NCBI RefSeq assembly: GCF_963678635.1
Contig: NC_087062.1
Location: forward strand, 76,872,349-76,936,348
DNA length: 64,000 nt
Source of the DNA: Symsagittifera roscoffensis
Lineage: Eukaryota > Xenacoelomorpha > Acoela > Convolutidae
Direction of reading: 5' to 3'
Positions 29,418 through 42,200 of this stretch are shown here, piece after piece. Numbering within the stretch: position 1 is the first letter of the stretch; each line of letters begins with the position of its first letter. The notes below the pieces were generated by a model. That model did no database searches. It saw nothing but the letters and a program-made list of their open reading frames with translations, and was not told where the DNA came from. Made by a program: the position numbers and the translations under genes.

Positions 29418-30338
29418 TGTGACATTCGACCAGAATGGCCAAAATGCAATTTATGCAGGATTCGAATTTTGAGCAGTAAGCCTTCCGAGTTGATGATTTC
29501 GAAGGATTAGCGACGTTATTGGAACGTTTAGCCAAACGGTGAGGGCTAGAATATTCTAGTATTTTAAATTTTCAAAAATTCGAATGATGACGTCACATTT
29601 CTGAGAAATGCTGAAACGGCCATTTTAACAAAAAAGCGAGTAAAAAACAGAACAACTTTATCTGTGATTGCGAACAGAACGAAAATCGAGATTAAAGAAA
29701 AACGACAACGAACTACAATAGCAGAGAACGTTCCAAGTTGCAACTATTGTGCTGCTACAATAGTTGCAAGGCCGTTGCCAACAACGGTGAAGGGTGAGAA
29801 CCAGCCTTCCGGATTGGTGTGAAATTGAACTTGAGGAGCTTGATTCACTGGATTCAAGAATCCGGAAGGGTTTCGGGACTGGAACTTTTAGCCTTTTATA
29901 TAAACTTTTAGCTTCTTGTCATGTCCTGAATTGAATTTAATTAACAACTGGATTCATTTTGATAAGGATGAGAAGCTAGGAGTTGGGGGAAAGGGTTGAT
30001 CCATCTTCGATGGAGATGATGGTTTTTATCTACTGAACAAAAACAATAGTAATATAATAAGTAGTAGCCCTGTTTTTAGGAGTGACCTCGTGGTCTGGGG
30101 ATACTGAGACCCAGCCATGAGCTCACTATTTTTGCATGTAATTCAGTTAATTTGAGCGTTCTGGTCGAAGCCGGAGAGCAGTAACGTTTTTGTCGACCCG
30201 ATGTAAGAAAGACCACCGAAAAGTACTGGCTTGGTAGAGACGGTGAAAAACATGCAAAGCTCTGTTTAGACGCTAGCCAGTCGTCTTAAGACTTAGTTTT
30301 GTTATCCGTCGATATGTATCTTCTGGGCGAATGTTACA
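29418..30338 (+). repeat. G-in 5' LTR (921 bp)
   Basis: TG...CA ends with TGTGACA/TGTTACA imperfect inverted termini. Matches 46568-47488 with four substitutions (for example GATAAGG/GATAATG and TTCTGGG/TTCCGGG). Contains an 11-bp inverted repeat at 29805-29815 / 29859-29869. Confidence 0.95.
29805..29869. other. Inverted repeat (hairpin) in the G-in LTR
   Basis: CCTTCCGGATT at 29805 and AATCCGGAAGG at 29859 are perfect reverse complements with a 43-nt loop. The right arm is the same motif that is repeated 14 times in the leader. Repeated in the 3' LTR. Confidence 0.75.
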
Positions 30339-30350
30339 TGTATGTTTTTA

Positions 30351-30368
30351 TGGCGCTCCTGGGTGTTA
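30351..30368 (+). other. G-in candidate primer binding site
   Basis: TGGCGCTCCTGGGTG begins 12 nt inside the LTR end. The TGG start fits a tRNA CCA end; the 12-nt offset is larger than in E1, so the call is tentative. Confidence 0.45.
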
Positions 30369-30898
30369 TTCTTTTTAACATCATGACCGGCAGAACCGTT
30401 AACGAGCACTCCGCGCCGAGCGGATGCTCACATTAACGCCCTTAATAGGTCTAAACCGCCGGGGCGGAAGGGTAGTTCGGAACGCGGAGGCCTTCCGAAT
30501 TGCCGTGAATAGTTTTTTAACCTAGTTAAGACCGAAAATTCACGAACCAGGAAGGGTGGGGGGATCGGCCGTCCCCTCGTCCCCTGAGTGGTTGGTGACC
30601 AAAAACACTTAAAGATATAAGTAAAACCAAACAAAAAGTAGTATAGTACCCAAGAAAAACAAAAAACATAAAAAAATAACCGAAAAAACCAAAAACAGTA
30701 AAAAAGTAAAAAATCGGTAGAAATCATCCCCCCAGACAAGATGTGATTCAACCCCCCCGTTTGTTGTTGATAGATATATTGTTGTTACAGGCATTTATAT
30801 CAGTCAGGATCGTTACGATCAATTTTGAGGCCCGTTTGTGAGGCTTGTACTGTAGGGTTATTTGAGCATTTAAGCACGTTAATGATAAATTGCGCTCA

Positions 30899-32491
30899 AT
30901 CCGGAGGGGTCAGCTGATTTGCGCTCAATTCGGAAGGGTCTTGGGTGAAGACCGATCCGGCAAGCAGTACAAGGAGCAACAAGAAGGGGCTCAACGACAA
31001 CAACAATCGACTGTTGGGTATCGTTAACAAGTTTTGTATCCCTTTTGGTACAAAAAGTAAGATAGTAATCTGTGGGGGGCTCGACAGTGCTGCACTGTAG
31101 TGACCCTTCACCGAACTGCGAATATCCGAGTTAAGCACCTTAATTCGGATAATAAACAAACCCGGAGGGGTATAGTATTACTAATATTATTATTTATATA
31201 GCCTATATTAATAGTCTTATATCGTTTTTCAGTGAAAAACAACGAAAACAGACCGGTTTTTAGGGTCAAAATAGCGATATTTTGATCCCCCCACAAGTCG
31301 CGATTTTTGAGATATCGATATTTTTTTGAAACGGAAAAAAGCGCTAAGTTAGTGTGTTACATCGTAACTGCACTACTGTAATAAGTAGAACCGGTTAACT
31401 TTAGTTCGGAAGTGGTTGGAACTAGTTTGGTACCAAAAACCAAATTTTCCCAATTTTTGATAGTAAGAAACACTATAAAATCAGAAAATTTTTTGAAATC
31501 TTTGAGTTAGGACAGTAAAAATAGTTGTTCAGACAACGTCCACTAGTGAATCTACGAGTTTTAAAACCGGCTACCCGAAAGCTTTCCGGGTTGCAGAGAA
31601 ATCGAACATAACGTGTTTGATTTGGTGGATTCATCAATCCGGAGGGGTCCAGGTAGCATAGTTTTTCGCAAATTTTTTCTACAAAAGCGTTTTAGATCGG
31701 GTCTTTTGCATTGAACTAGAAGAGTATAGGTCTTGTGAGCTCAGATCAATAATTTTTAGGTCGAAAGGACCAGATTTGCGGAAAAAGTTAGGCGGAACCT
31801 ATAAGAGAGAAAATTTTTGAATTTGGAAAAAAGACGTTTTGGTTAATAACTTTGGAACTACAGAGCATATCGAGTCAATCTTGGTACCATTAGATCAGAA
31901 ATTAGCTGAACTTACTAGTAGGAAAGAGAATTACTCGAAAAAGCGAGCGAGAAAATTTTTTGAGATTGTTTTTAGCAAATTACACAAATCCGGAGGGGTA
32001 CACCCTTCACGTTTTATAAATTTTTCTGAAAAACCCTTATACCCCTACCAAAAGTTGATAGCGATTGAACTAAGTAACTTAGGACAGTTCTAGACAAAAA
32101 GGGAAGGCTGAAGGCACAAGACAACCATAATAGAGTCGAAGTTAGGCAAGTGATAAGACCCTTCACCGTTAGTGTGAATTGTCAAATAAAGGCCTTAACT
32201 TCAATCCGGAGGGGTCTAGGAAAGGACCCTATACCCTTCCCAGTTAATTCAAACAGCATAAAAGCAACGCAGAACGAATCCGGAGGGGTATAAGCTGAAA
32301 TTAAGAAAACTACAAAAAGCTACTTTGACAGAGCTAAGGGCTCCCAATCCGGAGGGGTCGAAATTTTTCAAAGTCAGAGGGGTCCAAAACCGGAGGGGTC
32401 TACTATTAACTAACTCGGAGGGGTCCCAATCCGGAGGGGTCCATATTCTGACAGTCCGGAAGGGTCCTATTTGTGCCAATCCGGAGGGGTA
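30899..32491 (+). repeat. Array of 14 AATCCGGAGGGGTC motifs in the G-in leader
   Basis: Copies begin at about 30899, 30927, 31160, 31636, 31987, 32205, 32277, 32346, 32372, 32387, 32412, 32428, 32453 and 32478. All are on the plus strand and most match at 12 or more of 14 positions (core CGGAGGGGT). Eight lie within the last 215 bp at spacings of 15-70 bp. Further copies are in the LTRs (29859, 47009). Confidence 0.85.
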
Positions 32492-33249
32492 TTATTTTAT
32501 TAAGGACTTAGGTAAACGAAAGAAAGACTAAAAAGCGAGAGGTATTAGGTTATTAATACACAGGCTAGGTATCAGTGACTGCACTGGTAACTTGCCTTTC
32601 AAAAAGAACCAGACTAATACAAAACAGGTCCGAACTCGGATATTCGCGACACTAAGTCTAAATTAAAAAGAGCGTGACTCATTGGTGTGGATTGAAACAT
32701 AATACGTTTTTGGGAAAAGTGACTGCCCTGAGGATTTTAGTAGGTCTAGCTCGGGCAGTCCGAAGGCAGATAGGTAACACAGTACTCGGTGGGTGCAATA
32801 GACGCCCACTTGAGAAAATTACTGCCTTCAAAGTTGTGTCTGTTTGGTGCAGCACCAAGCAGGGAAAGCTTTTTCTTTAAAAAACAGGTTCGACTATTGT
32901 ACTGCGACCGACTAAGAGTACAAGACACATACGTTTTTTTATATATACATTCATATTGTGTCAATATATATTTTTGTTTTTGATTTTAAATCAACGTAAA
33001 CTGAATACACTATCTTTTAAATTGACTGATAACATCATATTGTGCTAGTTTCCAGATCTTTGGACCGATAATCGGATAGTGTGAATAAATTTTATACAAA
33101 CTGTACTCTGACAACATACAGGGATTCGTGGTCACTATTTAGTAGAAACTGGTGAAATTTATTGTGTTGTGTCATTATTATTGTTAATAAAACTATAAGG
33201 TCTCTAGCAATTGAGTCAAGAGTAGGCATAGGAAAGTGACAAATAAAGA

Positions 33250-36200
33250 ATGAGTTTAGACAAATCAAGGATACCAAAACGAGGTAATAGCTCTAGGAAA
33301 TTCATACCTGAAAAGCAAAGAAAAACGATGACCGATCCTTTTGTGGATTGGATCAAGCGATCCCGGTCCGATAAAGAGGAGACGGTTTCAGGCAGAATGG
33401 TTGAAACGAGAAGTCAGAAGACCTCAGAAGAGCGAAGAGAACTGTTAGAAGTGGAGGTCAATACGGACCATACCATGAACGACAACCAGGGAGTAAATGG
33501 ACTGGAAGGGAGAGGCAGAAGGCTGGCGAGTGAATCTACTCCGGTAGAACAAGGCCATGATTTTGCCACTTCCACCGGGACATTGGATCGAGAGGAGATG
33601 TCGGAACTGTCCGACATCTCAACTGAAGTAACGGCAACTAGAAGATCTCCGACAGACAACACTATGATGGCAAGCGGAACTGGGAAACAAACAACCTCAT
33701 CATCGTTCTCAGAAAGAATGAAGAACACCTTCGGAAACATCTTTCCATTCAGCATGGGAGGAGGAGCAGGAAACGATGGGGAGTCCCAGGAGGAAGAGGA
33801 TGAAGAGGAGCAAGGGGACTTTGGATCTCAAGTCAGTCTCAATAGTTCGATCCAGGAGAGTGAGGCACACGTCGGAAGAGAGACTGGAACCATGGATAAA
33901 TTTGGTGTAGTGACAACGATAAGCAAAGTGGCAAACACACCGGGCCAGTCAAAGGACTTCGCGATTAGGACAAGTTCGGAGCCACAACCTGAAGAGAGTA
34001 GAACCAGAGGGCTTGGCAACGCGTTAGCGGATCCTGAAATAGATAATGAGAAAACGTCAAGACAGAGAGTCAAGGCCCGGATCTCTACCAGCACGAAGCT
34101 ACCTGGGACCGACAGAGTTACACCACCACTAGTGACGCCACTCATGGATAACGGGGCAGCACTAGAGGAAGCCTTAAACAACATAGTGGGCAGTTTAGGA
34201 GAACAAAATGAACAGATGTCGATAAGGATGAGTGAACTGGAAAGAGCCGTTCACATTGAAAGAGAAAGTCTGCGGGAAGAAATAAACCGCAACAGACAAG
34301 AAGTTGGCAGAAGCGAAAAACGCTTGAAAGAAAGAACGGACGAACATATGACGAGGAACTTGTCACGAATTACAAGAGAGGCGGAACAGAGGGAGTTACG
34401 CTTAAGAGCCGACATGGAGAAGTTAAGAATTCAGCAAGAGCAGTCTCTTGGGTCTCTTGACACAAAGATAGATGCGATGATGGAGAGGCGAACTCAGGCT
34501 ATCATGGATAGGTTGGACGGGCTACTAAGCAGCAAGAGTGGACCGAAAGAAGGAGAACCGAATTCGGGAGGTCCCAGCAGGGAACCGAAAGTGAACTTCA
34601 ATGAACATCAAAAGAGGAAAACGTATGGATCCACTAGAGGCAGGGGCAGTTCATCAGGCTATGCCACAAGGGGTAATGCAGCATGGGTCCCGAACAGTAG
34701 AGCAAATTCAACGGGGAACAGACAAACCTCTAACGAACGACCAACGCAAGACACACATGCGACTGGGAGAAGTGATTCCGGCAACAGGGGGCATGCAAGC
34801 CCGAGGAGGAGTCACGTGGGCCAAGCGGGAAACGCTTACGGCGATTCGGATTGCAGGGATGCACCGCACACAGAGCCTTCGACGAGGTGTGAGGACACTC
34901 AAGCGGGACACTCAAGGGATGCTACGGCAATGGCCACAGCATTTGAACCCCTGAACAGGTCTTTGGAGACATTCCTGACGCGGTTATCTAGAACCAATGA
35001 ACGCAGTGAAAAGTCCAGAAGAGTCTTTAAGAAGCCAAGATGCTACAAAGACGAATCTGATGGCTGTATTGATACCTGGATAGAGGTAATGAAGCTGCAT
35101 TTCGAGGAAGAAGACTTGTCTGAGAGACAGGAATGCAGCGCGCTCACCAGCAACTTAGAAGGGACAGCCCTGAACTGTGTCATGGCCAAGAAACAGTATC
35201 AACGTGACACTGCAGAGAAAATCTTCGAAATCTTGTTAAACCGTTTCGGATCAGGGGTGCAGGGGCACCAGGCGATGATGCGCTTCGAGAAACGGAGGCA
35301 ACGGGAAGATAAAACCATAGACAAGTTTCTCGATGATTTGGAAATGCTGAGAAGACGCAGCCAACCGGATGAATCAAAACGAAGGATGAACCTGGCCGTA
35401 GCCTCAAAATTCATCGATGGTGTGAAAAATGATGAACTTCGTACGATGCTAGCAACGCATTACACACCACTATCAACTAATGCGCCAACACCGGAGGAGT
35501 TGAGGCTCAAATCAAAAGAGTATCTATTGTTGAAACCTCCTTCGAGATCTGGATATTACAAGAACAATTATGGCAATTTTAACAACGGACCAGCGAACCA
35601 AGGGAACAATTGGTACAAACCGAGGGACGATATGGACAAGAGACGCTCTTTTGCTAATTGTAGTTCAACAGATCATCATGTGTCAGCATGCCCAGCTTAC
35701 AAACAAGGCATGAAAGCAATAGGCTTTAGCCTCGAGGATGAAGATGCGTCAGAGTTGGACCATGAGGATTTCATGAGAGGATTAATTGCGAAATTCGGCC
35801 CGAGGTGTTTCTTTTGCAACTTGGAAGGTCATTTTAAATCAGATTGTCCGCAATTCTGGGATGCAGTGGCAGACATCAAGCATCCAAGACATGAAGAAGC
35901 TTTATCAGGAGTGAAAGCCAGCAAGGCTCGACTTTTGAGCGAAGCAGAGGCACGCAGGAAGGACAAACCTCAAGAGCTGGCGGCAAAGAAAATGCAAGCG
36001 GTAACAGAAGAAGCACGTGAACCGGAACCAGCAACTGCGGCCGATGACTTCAAGATCGATTATAAGGCAGCCGCAAAGGATGCTCTAAATAGAGTACAGC
36101 AGGAATTGGTGACGAAAGAGATCGAACAAAAAGTGAAACTTGAACTGGAAAATGAAAAGCTTCAGGAGCAACTGAATACCTTCGAGGCAACGGAGTTCGA

Positions 36201-39200
36201 GGAGACGAAAACACCAAGCAGTTTAGATATGAAACTTAAAGTGATCTCCGGTAAGAGGTTCGGCATGGCGCCGCAGGGAAAGAAGATACAGTCGATAATC
36301 TCAGTGGCTGGACAACAGGTAATAAGAAATTTGAGTGAACCCTCAGAGTTCACTTTAATGCATTTGGACACATATGCAGATTATCTGAGGCAGGTGGAGC
36401 CACGCACTGAGTCGAGAGCTGTGCGAGCACTACTAACGACGGGTGGCCCTCGCATGAAGAAACTTCATGGACGCTACTTGGAGGTCTATGGGCCGTATCA
36501 AATAATGCTGAACGTGGATGGAATCAGCATCTACACCAGGACTTACATAACAACAGATGATGACCAAATGGGGCAGATCTATTTGGGTGAAGAGGAACTC
36601 AAAGTCCGCAGGATAGGCCATGACGCCATGATGGAACAAGACGCGGTACATATTGGATATGAAGCAGATGTGACAGCACACCTGCTTGACACCAACGGAA
36701 CAAAAATCGGAGTCACAGGGCTTCTGGACACAGGCGCGGTGGTGAGTGTGATGCCGATAAAAACCTGGGAGAGAATGGGCTTCACGCGGGAAGATCTGAT
36801 TCCTACGAATCTCCGACTAGCCGCTGCAAATCGAGGAGCTATCTACGTAGCCGGAAGATTACCGGTGACGGTCCTTCACATGGGAGGACGGAACCTTTGG
36901 ATGAGCTTCCTGGTGGTAGAGAATCTGGACGACGCCGACCAATTCATCTTGGGCAGAGATTTTGTCAGGAACTTTGACGTGATGATTGACTTGAACAACG
37001 GTCTAATACGGATTAGAAACCCGGACCGAAAGTATGTTAAGAGACCAATTAATAGGATAATAACAGACGAGAATAAGGTACCAGTTTTTTTGGATAGAAA
37101 AGTAAAATTACAACCAGGACAAGCTGTAGTAGCGATTTTTAGAATGAGAAATTTAAATTCGTTAAGTGATAGTAAACAGGTTTGCTTAGTACCGAATCCA
37201 AATAGTCAGAGTTCGGTGATTTTAGGCCGGAGCTTCTCGGTAACACGAAACGGACTGTGTGTCAGTGTGTTGTTGAACACACTGGACACCACGGTTTCAA
37301 TCCAGCGTGGAAAGAAGCTTGGTTACGCATTGCCGATGAGGACCGACTATGAAGAGACACAAAACTTGAAGAAATATAGTGTGAAAGACTGTCCTTATCA
37401 TGCCAATAAAGATAAAATTTTAAAGAGGATTGATGAATTAAAATCTATTCGTAAATTGTTTTCAATGAAATCCGAAACGGACGACGGCTTATCAAGCTGC
37501 TCGAATTTTCCGGAACGCCCCTCGTCATATGAACTAGATTCTGACAAACCGGTTTTGCCAAAAATAGAACATTTGAAAGGAAAAATAGGTGAGGGAGATT
37601 TCGAGAAATTGCGGAACCTCCTAAATCGGAACGCTGATGTATTTTCAAAACACAAGGCGGATATCGGGTGCTGTAATTTCGTCGAACACGAAATCGAACT
37701 GGAAGAGGGCGCCGTCCCCCATAGGGAAGGCGCAAGGCGAATGACGCCACATAAATCGGAAGCGTGCCGAGCGGAAATAGAAATGTTGCTTGAATACGAC
37801 ATGATAGAACCCTCGAAATCGCCGTGGGCTTGCGGGGTAGTCATGGCGAAAAAGAAAGGGGGGCAGCTTAGATTTTGTTGCGACTTTCGTTACTTGAACG
37901 CGGTAACGATTAAAGATGCGTACCCGATACCGCGAATAGACGAGAGCCTATCCAAACTTGGTGATGCAAAGTTCTTCACCACATTGGACTTGGGTTCTGC
38001 CTTCTGGCAGGTTCCTCTGCGAAAGAAGGACAGAGAGAAAACCGGATTCGCGTGCGAATTGGGGTTGTACCAGTGGAAGAGGATGCCCTTCGGCTTGTGC
38101 AAGGCAACAGCAACTTTTCAAAGGCTGATGGCTCAGGCTTTGACAGGAGTGACCAAAAAGTACGGGAATCTCTTGATGTGCTACGTGGATGACGTAGTCA
38201 TAGCGACACCGACCCTGGAGGATCACATTGACCGGCTCGATGAGGTCTTCGGATGTATGAAAAGAGCAGGCTTGAAATGCAAACCATCGAAATGTGAAAT
38301 CCTTAGGGATTCGATCAAGTACCTGGGAAGAATGGTGGACAGGCATGGTGTGAGGCCAGATCCAGAAGCAGTAGAGGCTGTGCTGACCTGGAAAGCTCCT
38401 AGAACGGACACACAGCTCATGAGCTTCCTAGGGTTTGCCAATTACTACCGAGAATTCATAAAAGGATACGCGGACAAGGTGTACCCGATGCAGAAGCTGA
38501 TGCGCAACAAAGGGAAAAAGTTCGAATGGAACGATGAGGCACAAGTTGCTTTCGAGAACATAAAGCGGGAACTGTGCGAAGCGCCAGTGCTGGGCATGCC
38601 TACAGAAAAGGGCATGTATGTTCTTGACACAGACGCATCGGTGGTGGCCATCTCAGGAATATTGCATCAAGAGCAAGAATGGAACGGAAGAACAGTTCTC
38701 CGTCCCATTGCATACGGCAGCAAAGTCTTGAGTGACACAGAGATGAAATATGGCGCAACAAAAGCAGAAATGTTTGCAGTAGTCACCTTCGTAGAGAAGT
38801 GCCGTGCATACTTGGGGAGCGCTCCCTTCAAGTTACGCGTGGACAACAGAGCGTTATCCTGGTTGAAGACCTACTCGATGGATCAGAGTTATATTGGTAG
38901 ATGGATAGTAAGATTGGATGGCTACCATATGATAATCGAACATAGGATGCGTGACAAACACCAGAATGCTGACAGCCTCAGTAAGAAAACTGAATTCTAT
39001 GAAAGATTGGAGCAGAAGCAGGCCAATCAGGCGGAAGTAAAGGAGGGATTCTCGTTTCTGGACAAAGAAACTTATGAAGCGCTTCCCTTAACGAGATGGT
39101 TGGATAAGTCTGGACATCCAATTCCAGGGCATCCTGAGTTACCTGTAGAGAAAGCAGCTGAGATAAAGATCCTGTCCAAGGAGGATCCGTTCCCCTTAGA

Positions 39201-42200
39201 TTTGTTGCTGCGCTCGAACCTGGTCCAGCAAGAACTCTCTCGCATGAATATAAACAGCCTCTCATTATTGGATAAAACGGTGCAAGTCACACCACCAGTA
39301 ATGCGGATGCTGGGTGGATTGTTCGAAAGAGAAGTGACCAGAGATGACCCCGAGTGGACAGCAGCAGTGGCATCGCTGACAATCAGTGAGAAGGTGAAGA
39401 TCATGCCGTCCAGACGACAACACGAAGAGAACGAGAGGGATTGTAGGACAATAGTTCAGCAACTAGTATCCTCAATACCCCAAGAGATTTTAACCAGTAC
39501 TTCTTACGGACAGAAAGGACAGGAGAGCGGCAGGCAAAAGAAAACTGTCACCTTTGTAGACCGGGATATAGACGGTGAAGTTGTAAAACAAAATCTGCTG
39601 CAAGACTATTTGTCCGGGGAGAAGGATGAGGAGAAAAACCAGCGATCACAAGATCAACACCCGGGACAAGTGAATTGGTCCGGGGAGTCTGAGATAAACG
39701 AGGAAATTCCTGATGAGAAACAGGACCGAGAGAACAAGGTTTTGTCCGGGGAGTTCAGATGGATGCGAAGAAAGCACAGACATGATCTGGAGGAGCGTGC
39801 AGTCTCCAGCACAACCTCTTCGACAGATGATGATTCCCGAAACTCAGGAATGGACACCTATTCAGACAGGAACTCGAGTTCAGGATCCGAGCTGTCAGAA
39901 CTGGCGATACACACGCTACTAGTGGAAACTCGGGCGAGAGACCTGGACAGAGAGGTGTACCAGGATCCTGACAGTGATCGCTACCTAATACCAAGCGAAA
40001 GAGTCTTTGACAACGCAGCGGATGACTCAGAAACGATAGCGGTATCGAAACGTTCGATAAGCCTGTTGCCGCAGAAAGAGGTAGTCAGGACTGATCTTCA
40101 GCCGTTTCAGCAAGAAACACAACCGTTGGCGAAGATTTGGTGCGTTAAGATGGAAGAAGACACACATCAGCCCAACGAGCTGAACAGTCAGATGAGAGTC
40201 ATGAAGACGTACTTGAAGGCGAGATACAGACTCTCGGACCTTCTAAGGGCGCAGAGAAATGATCGCATGACAAGCAACCTAAAAAGGTGGATAGAAAACG
40301 GTGCACCTGACAAAGGTGACCTGGAAGAAGACAGCTATAGGATCCTGAGACAATACTTCATGCAGAAGGAGGGGAGATTATATCTGAACAAGGACGGGAT
40401 CGTGACTTGCAGGAGAAGAGAAGAAGACAAGGTCTTATACAAATATAACGCGATAGTGTTGCCGCAACTCTATCAGACAGAACTATTATTCAGGTCGCAT
40501 GATCAGATGGGCCATCAAGGGATCGACAAAGTGTATCAGAGGATCCTGAAGCGCTTTGAGTGGCCTGGGATGAAAAAGGCATGCGAGAAATGGGTGACAG
40601 CATGTCTGTCATGCCAACAGGTCAAGGATCCTAGGAAGTTGCGATTTCCTTTACAATCAATTGAGTCGTCTGAATTCAACGAGGTGGTGCAGATAGATCA
40701 CCAGAAGATATGCATGACAGACAGCGGTTACAACCAAGTCTTGGTCATGATAGATCACTTCACGAAGTATGCAGAGGCCGTGCCCTGCATCACTGCCTCG
40801 GCGGAAGAGACATGCGACCACCTGATCAATACGTGGATAGCAAGACACGGATGTCCAATGACGTTTCAATCGGACAATGGAACGGCTTTCGTAGGCGAGC
40901 TTACGAAAGAGCTTATGAGACGGTCACAAGTCGCTCAGGCTCACTCCACGACATACCACCCTCAGACGAATGGCTTAGTGGAAAGACAGAATAGGACGTT
41001 AGTGTCGATGCTGAGGGTATATTGTTCCAGGTACATGACCGATTGGGACAGATACCTTCCACAGGTGATGGGAGCTTATAATAGCACGCAACACTCCACC
41101 ACTGGAGTCAGTCCACACATGATGCTGACGGGACACGAGAAGTCTTTACCCTTGAAATTCTTCTACCCAGAGTATGAGGGAAAGAAAACGTCCCCACAGG
41201 TCTACGTGAGGGATGTGATCAAACGCCAACAGGAGTTGAACGATTTGTGTAGACGAAACACTCAGCAGGCACAGGCAAGGCAGAGGAAAAGATTCGACAA
41301 GAAAGCAGCTGGTGCAAAGGCCTACTCGGTGGGAGACTACGTATGGGTATTTCAGAACGTTATACCACCGAAAGGAACAAAGAAGCTTCTAAAAAAGTGG
41401 AGGGGACCCTTCATGATTACGGAGGTGCACCAGGAGGGACGTTTTTATAGACTGAGTACTGGCCGAGCCGCCCACTACGAGAACATCAAGCCACACAATC
41501 CATCGACAGAAGACTGGTGTATACCTGCAGACATGGAAGAGGGGGATTATCTAATGATGGACCCTGCTTGTGAGATCAATGAAAAAGGCACCAGGGAGAA
41601 GAACGATGGAAACGAAGTCGTAGAGGAAGGCACGGATACACCATTGGACCTGGATCCCAACGAACAGATCGAAGCAGACGATGAAACCTTGCCCTACGCA
41701 GAGGAAGATTGGCAGGATTCCGAACAGACAGAGATTCCCAAGAACATGGAACCAGATCTTCCGTTCACGATGCAGACTCGTCAGAAAGACGGGATGAGAC
41801 CAAGAAAGAAATACAATCCTTACGGTGACGACTTTGTAGTGGATAGGATAGATCTAAAGAAAATAGTGGAGGAAGTAGTGGGTTTAGAGGAAATAACCGT
41901 GTCACAAGACATTGACATAGTCGATGATCACAACGATGAGTGGGTTGACGACTGGTCGAAACCCGAGGTGGAGTTCGACGATGAGCAACAGCAGTCAAAT
42001 GAACAAGACCTGACGAACCTGCGTGTCTTAGAGTGGCTGAACGAAATGACATCAGACCCTAAAAAGACCAGCGTTACGATTCAAGACGTAGATCGCGAAA
42101 GCGCGAAATACATTAAGACCGAACGAGATGATCCTTCCTGGGCTGCCCAGGAAGGACAACTTCTCATTCCAGCTTCTAATCTTGACTTAATACCCGGTAT

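Larger units (their letters stand above)
30339..33249 (+). other. G-in 5' leader, 2.9 kb
   Basis: No coding frame. It carries a candidate PBS (30351), an A-rich tract (30640-30710) and 14 copies of the CCGGAGGGGT motif (30899-32491). Its great length and the motif array resemble the leaders of insulator-bearing gypsy elements, but which protein or RNA would bind is unknown. Confidence 0.7.

Noticed and set aside
29338-29535. Minus-strand frame of 65 codons.
   Set aside because: It runs across the G-in LTR boundary; only the part left of 29418 is real G-out coding sequence.
30899-32491. CRISPR-like array.
   Set aside because: Short motif, irregular spacing from 15 to several hundred bp, in the leader of a eukaryotic LTR element.
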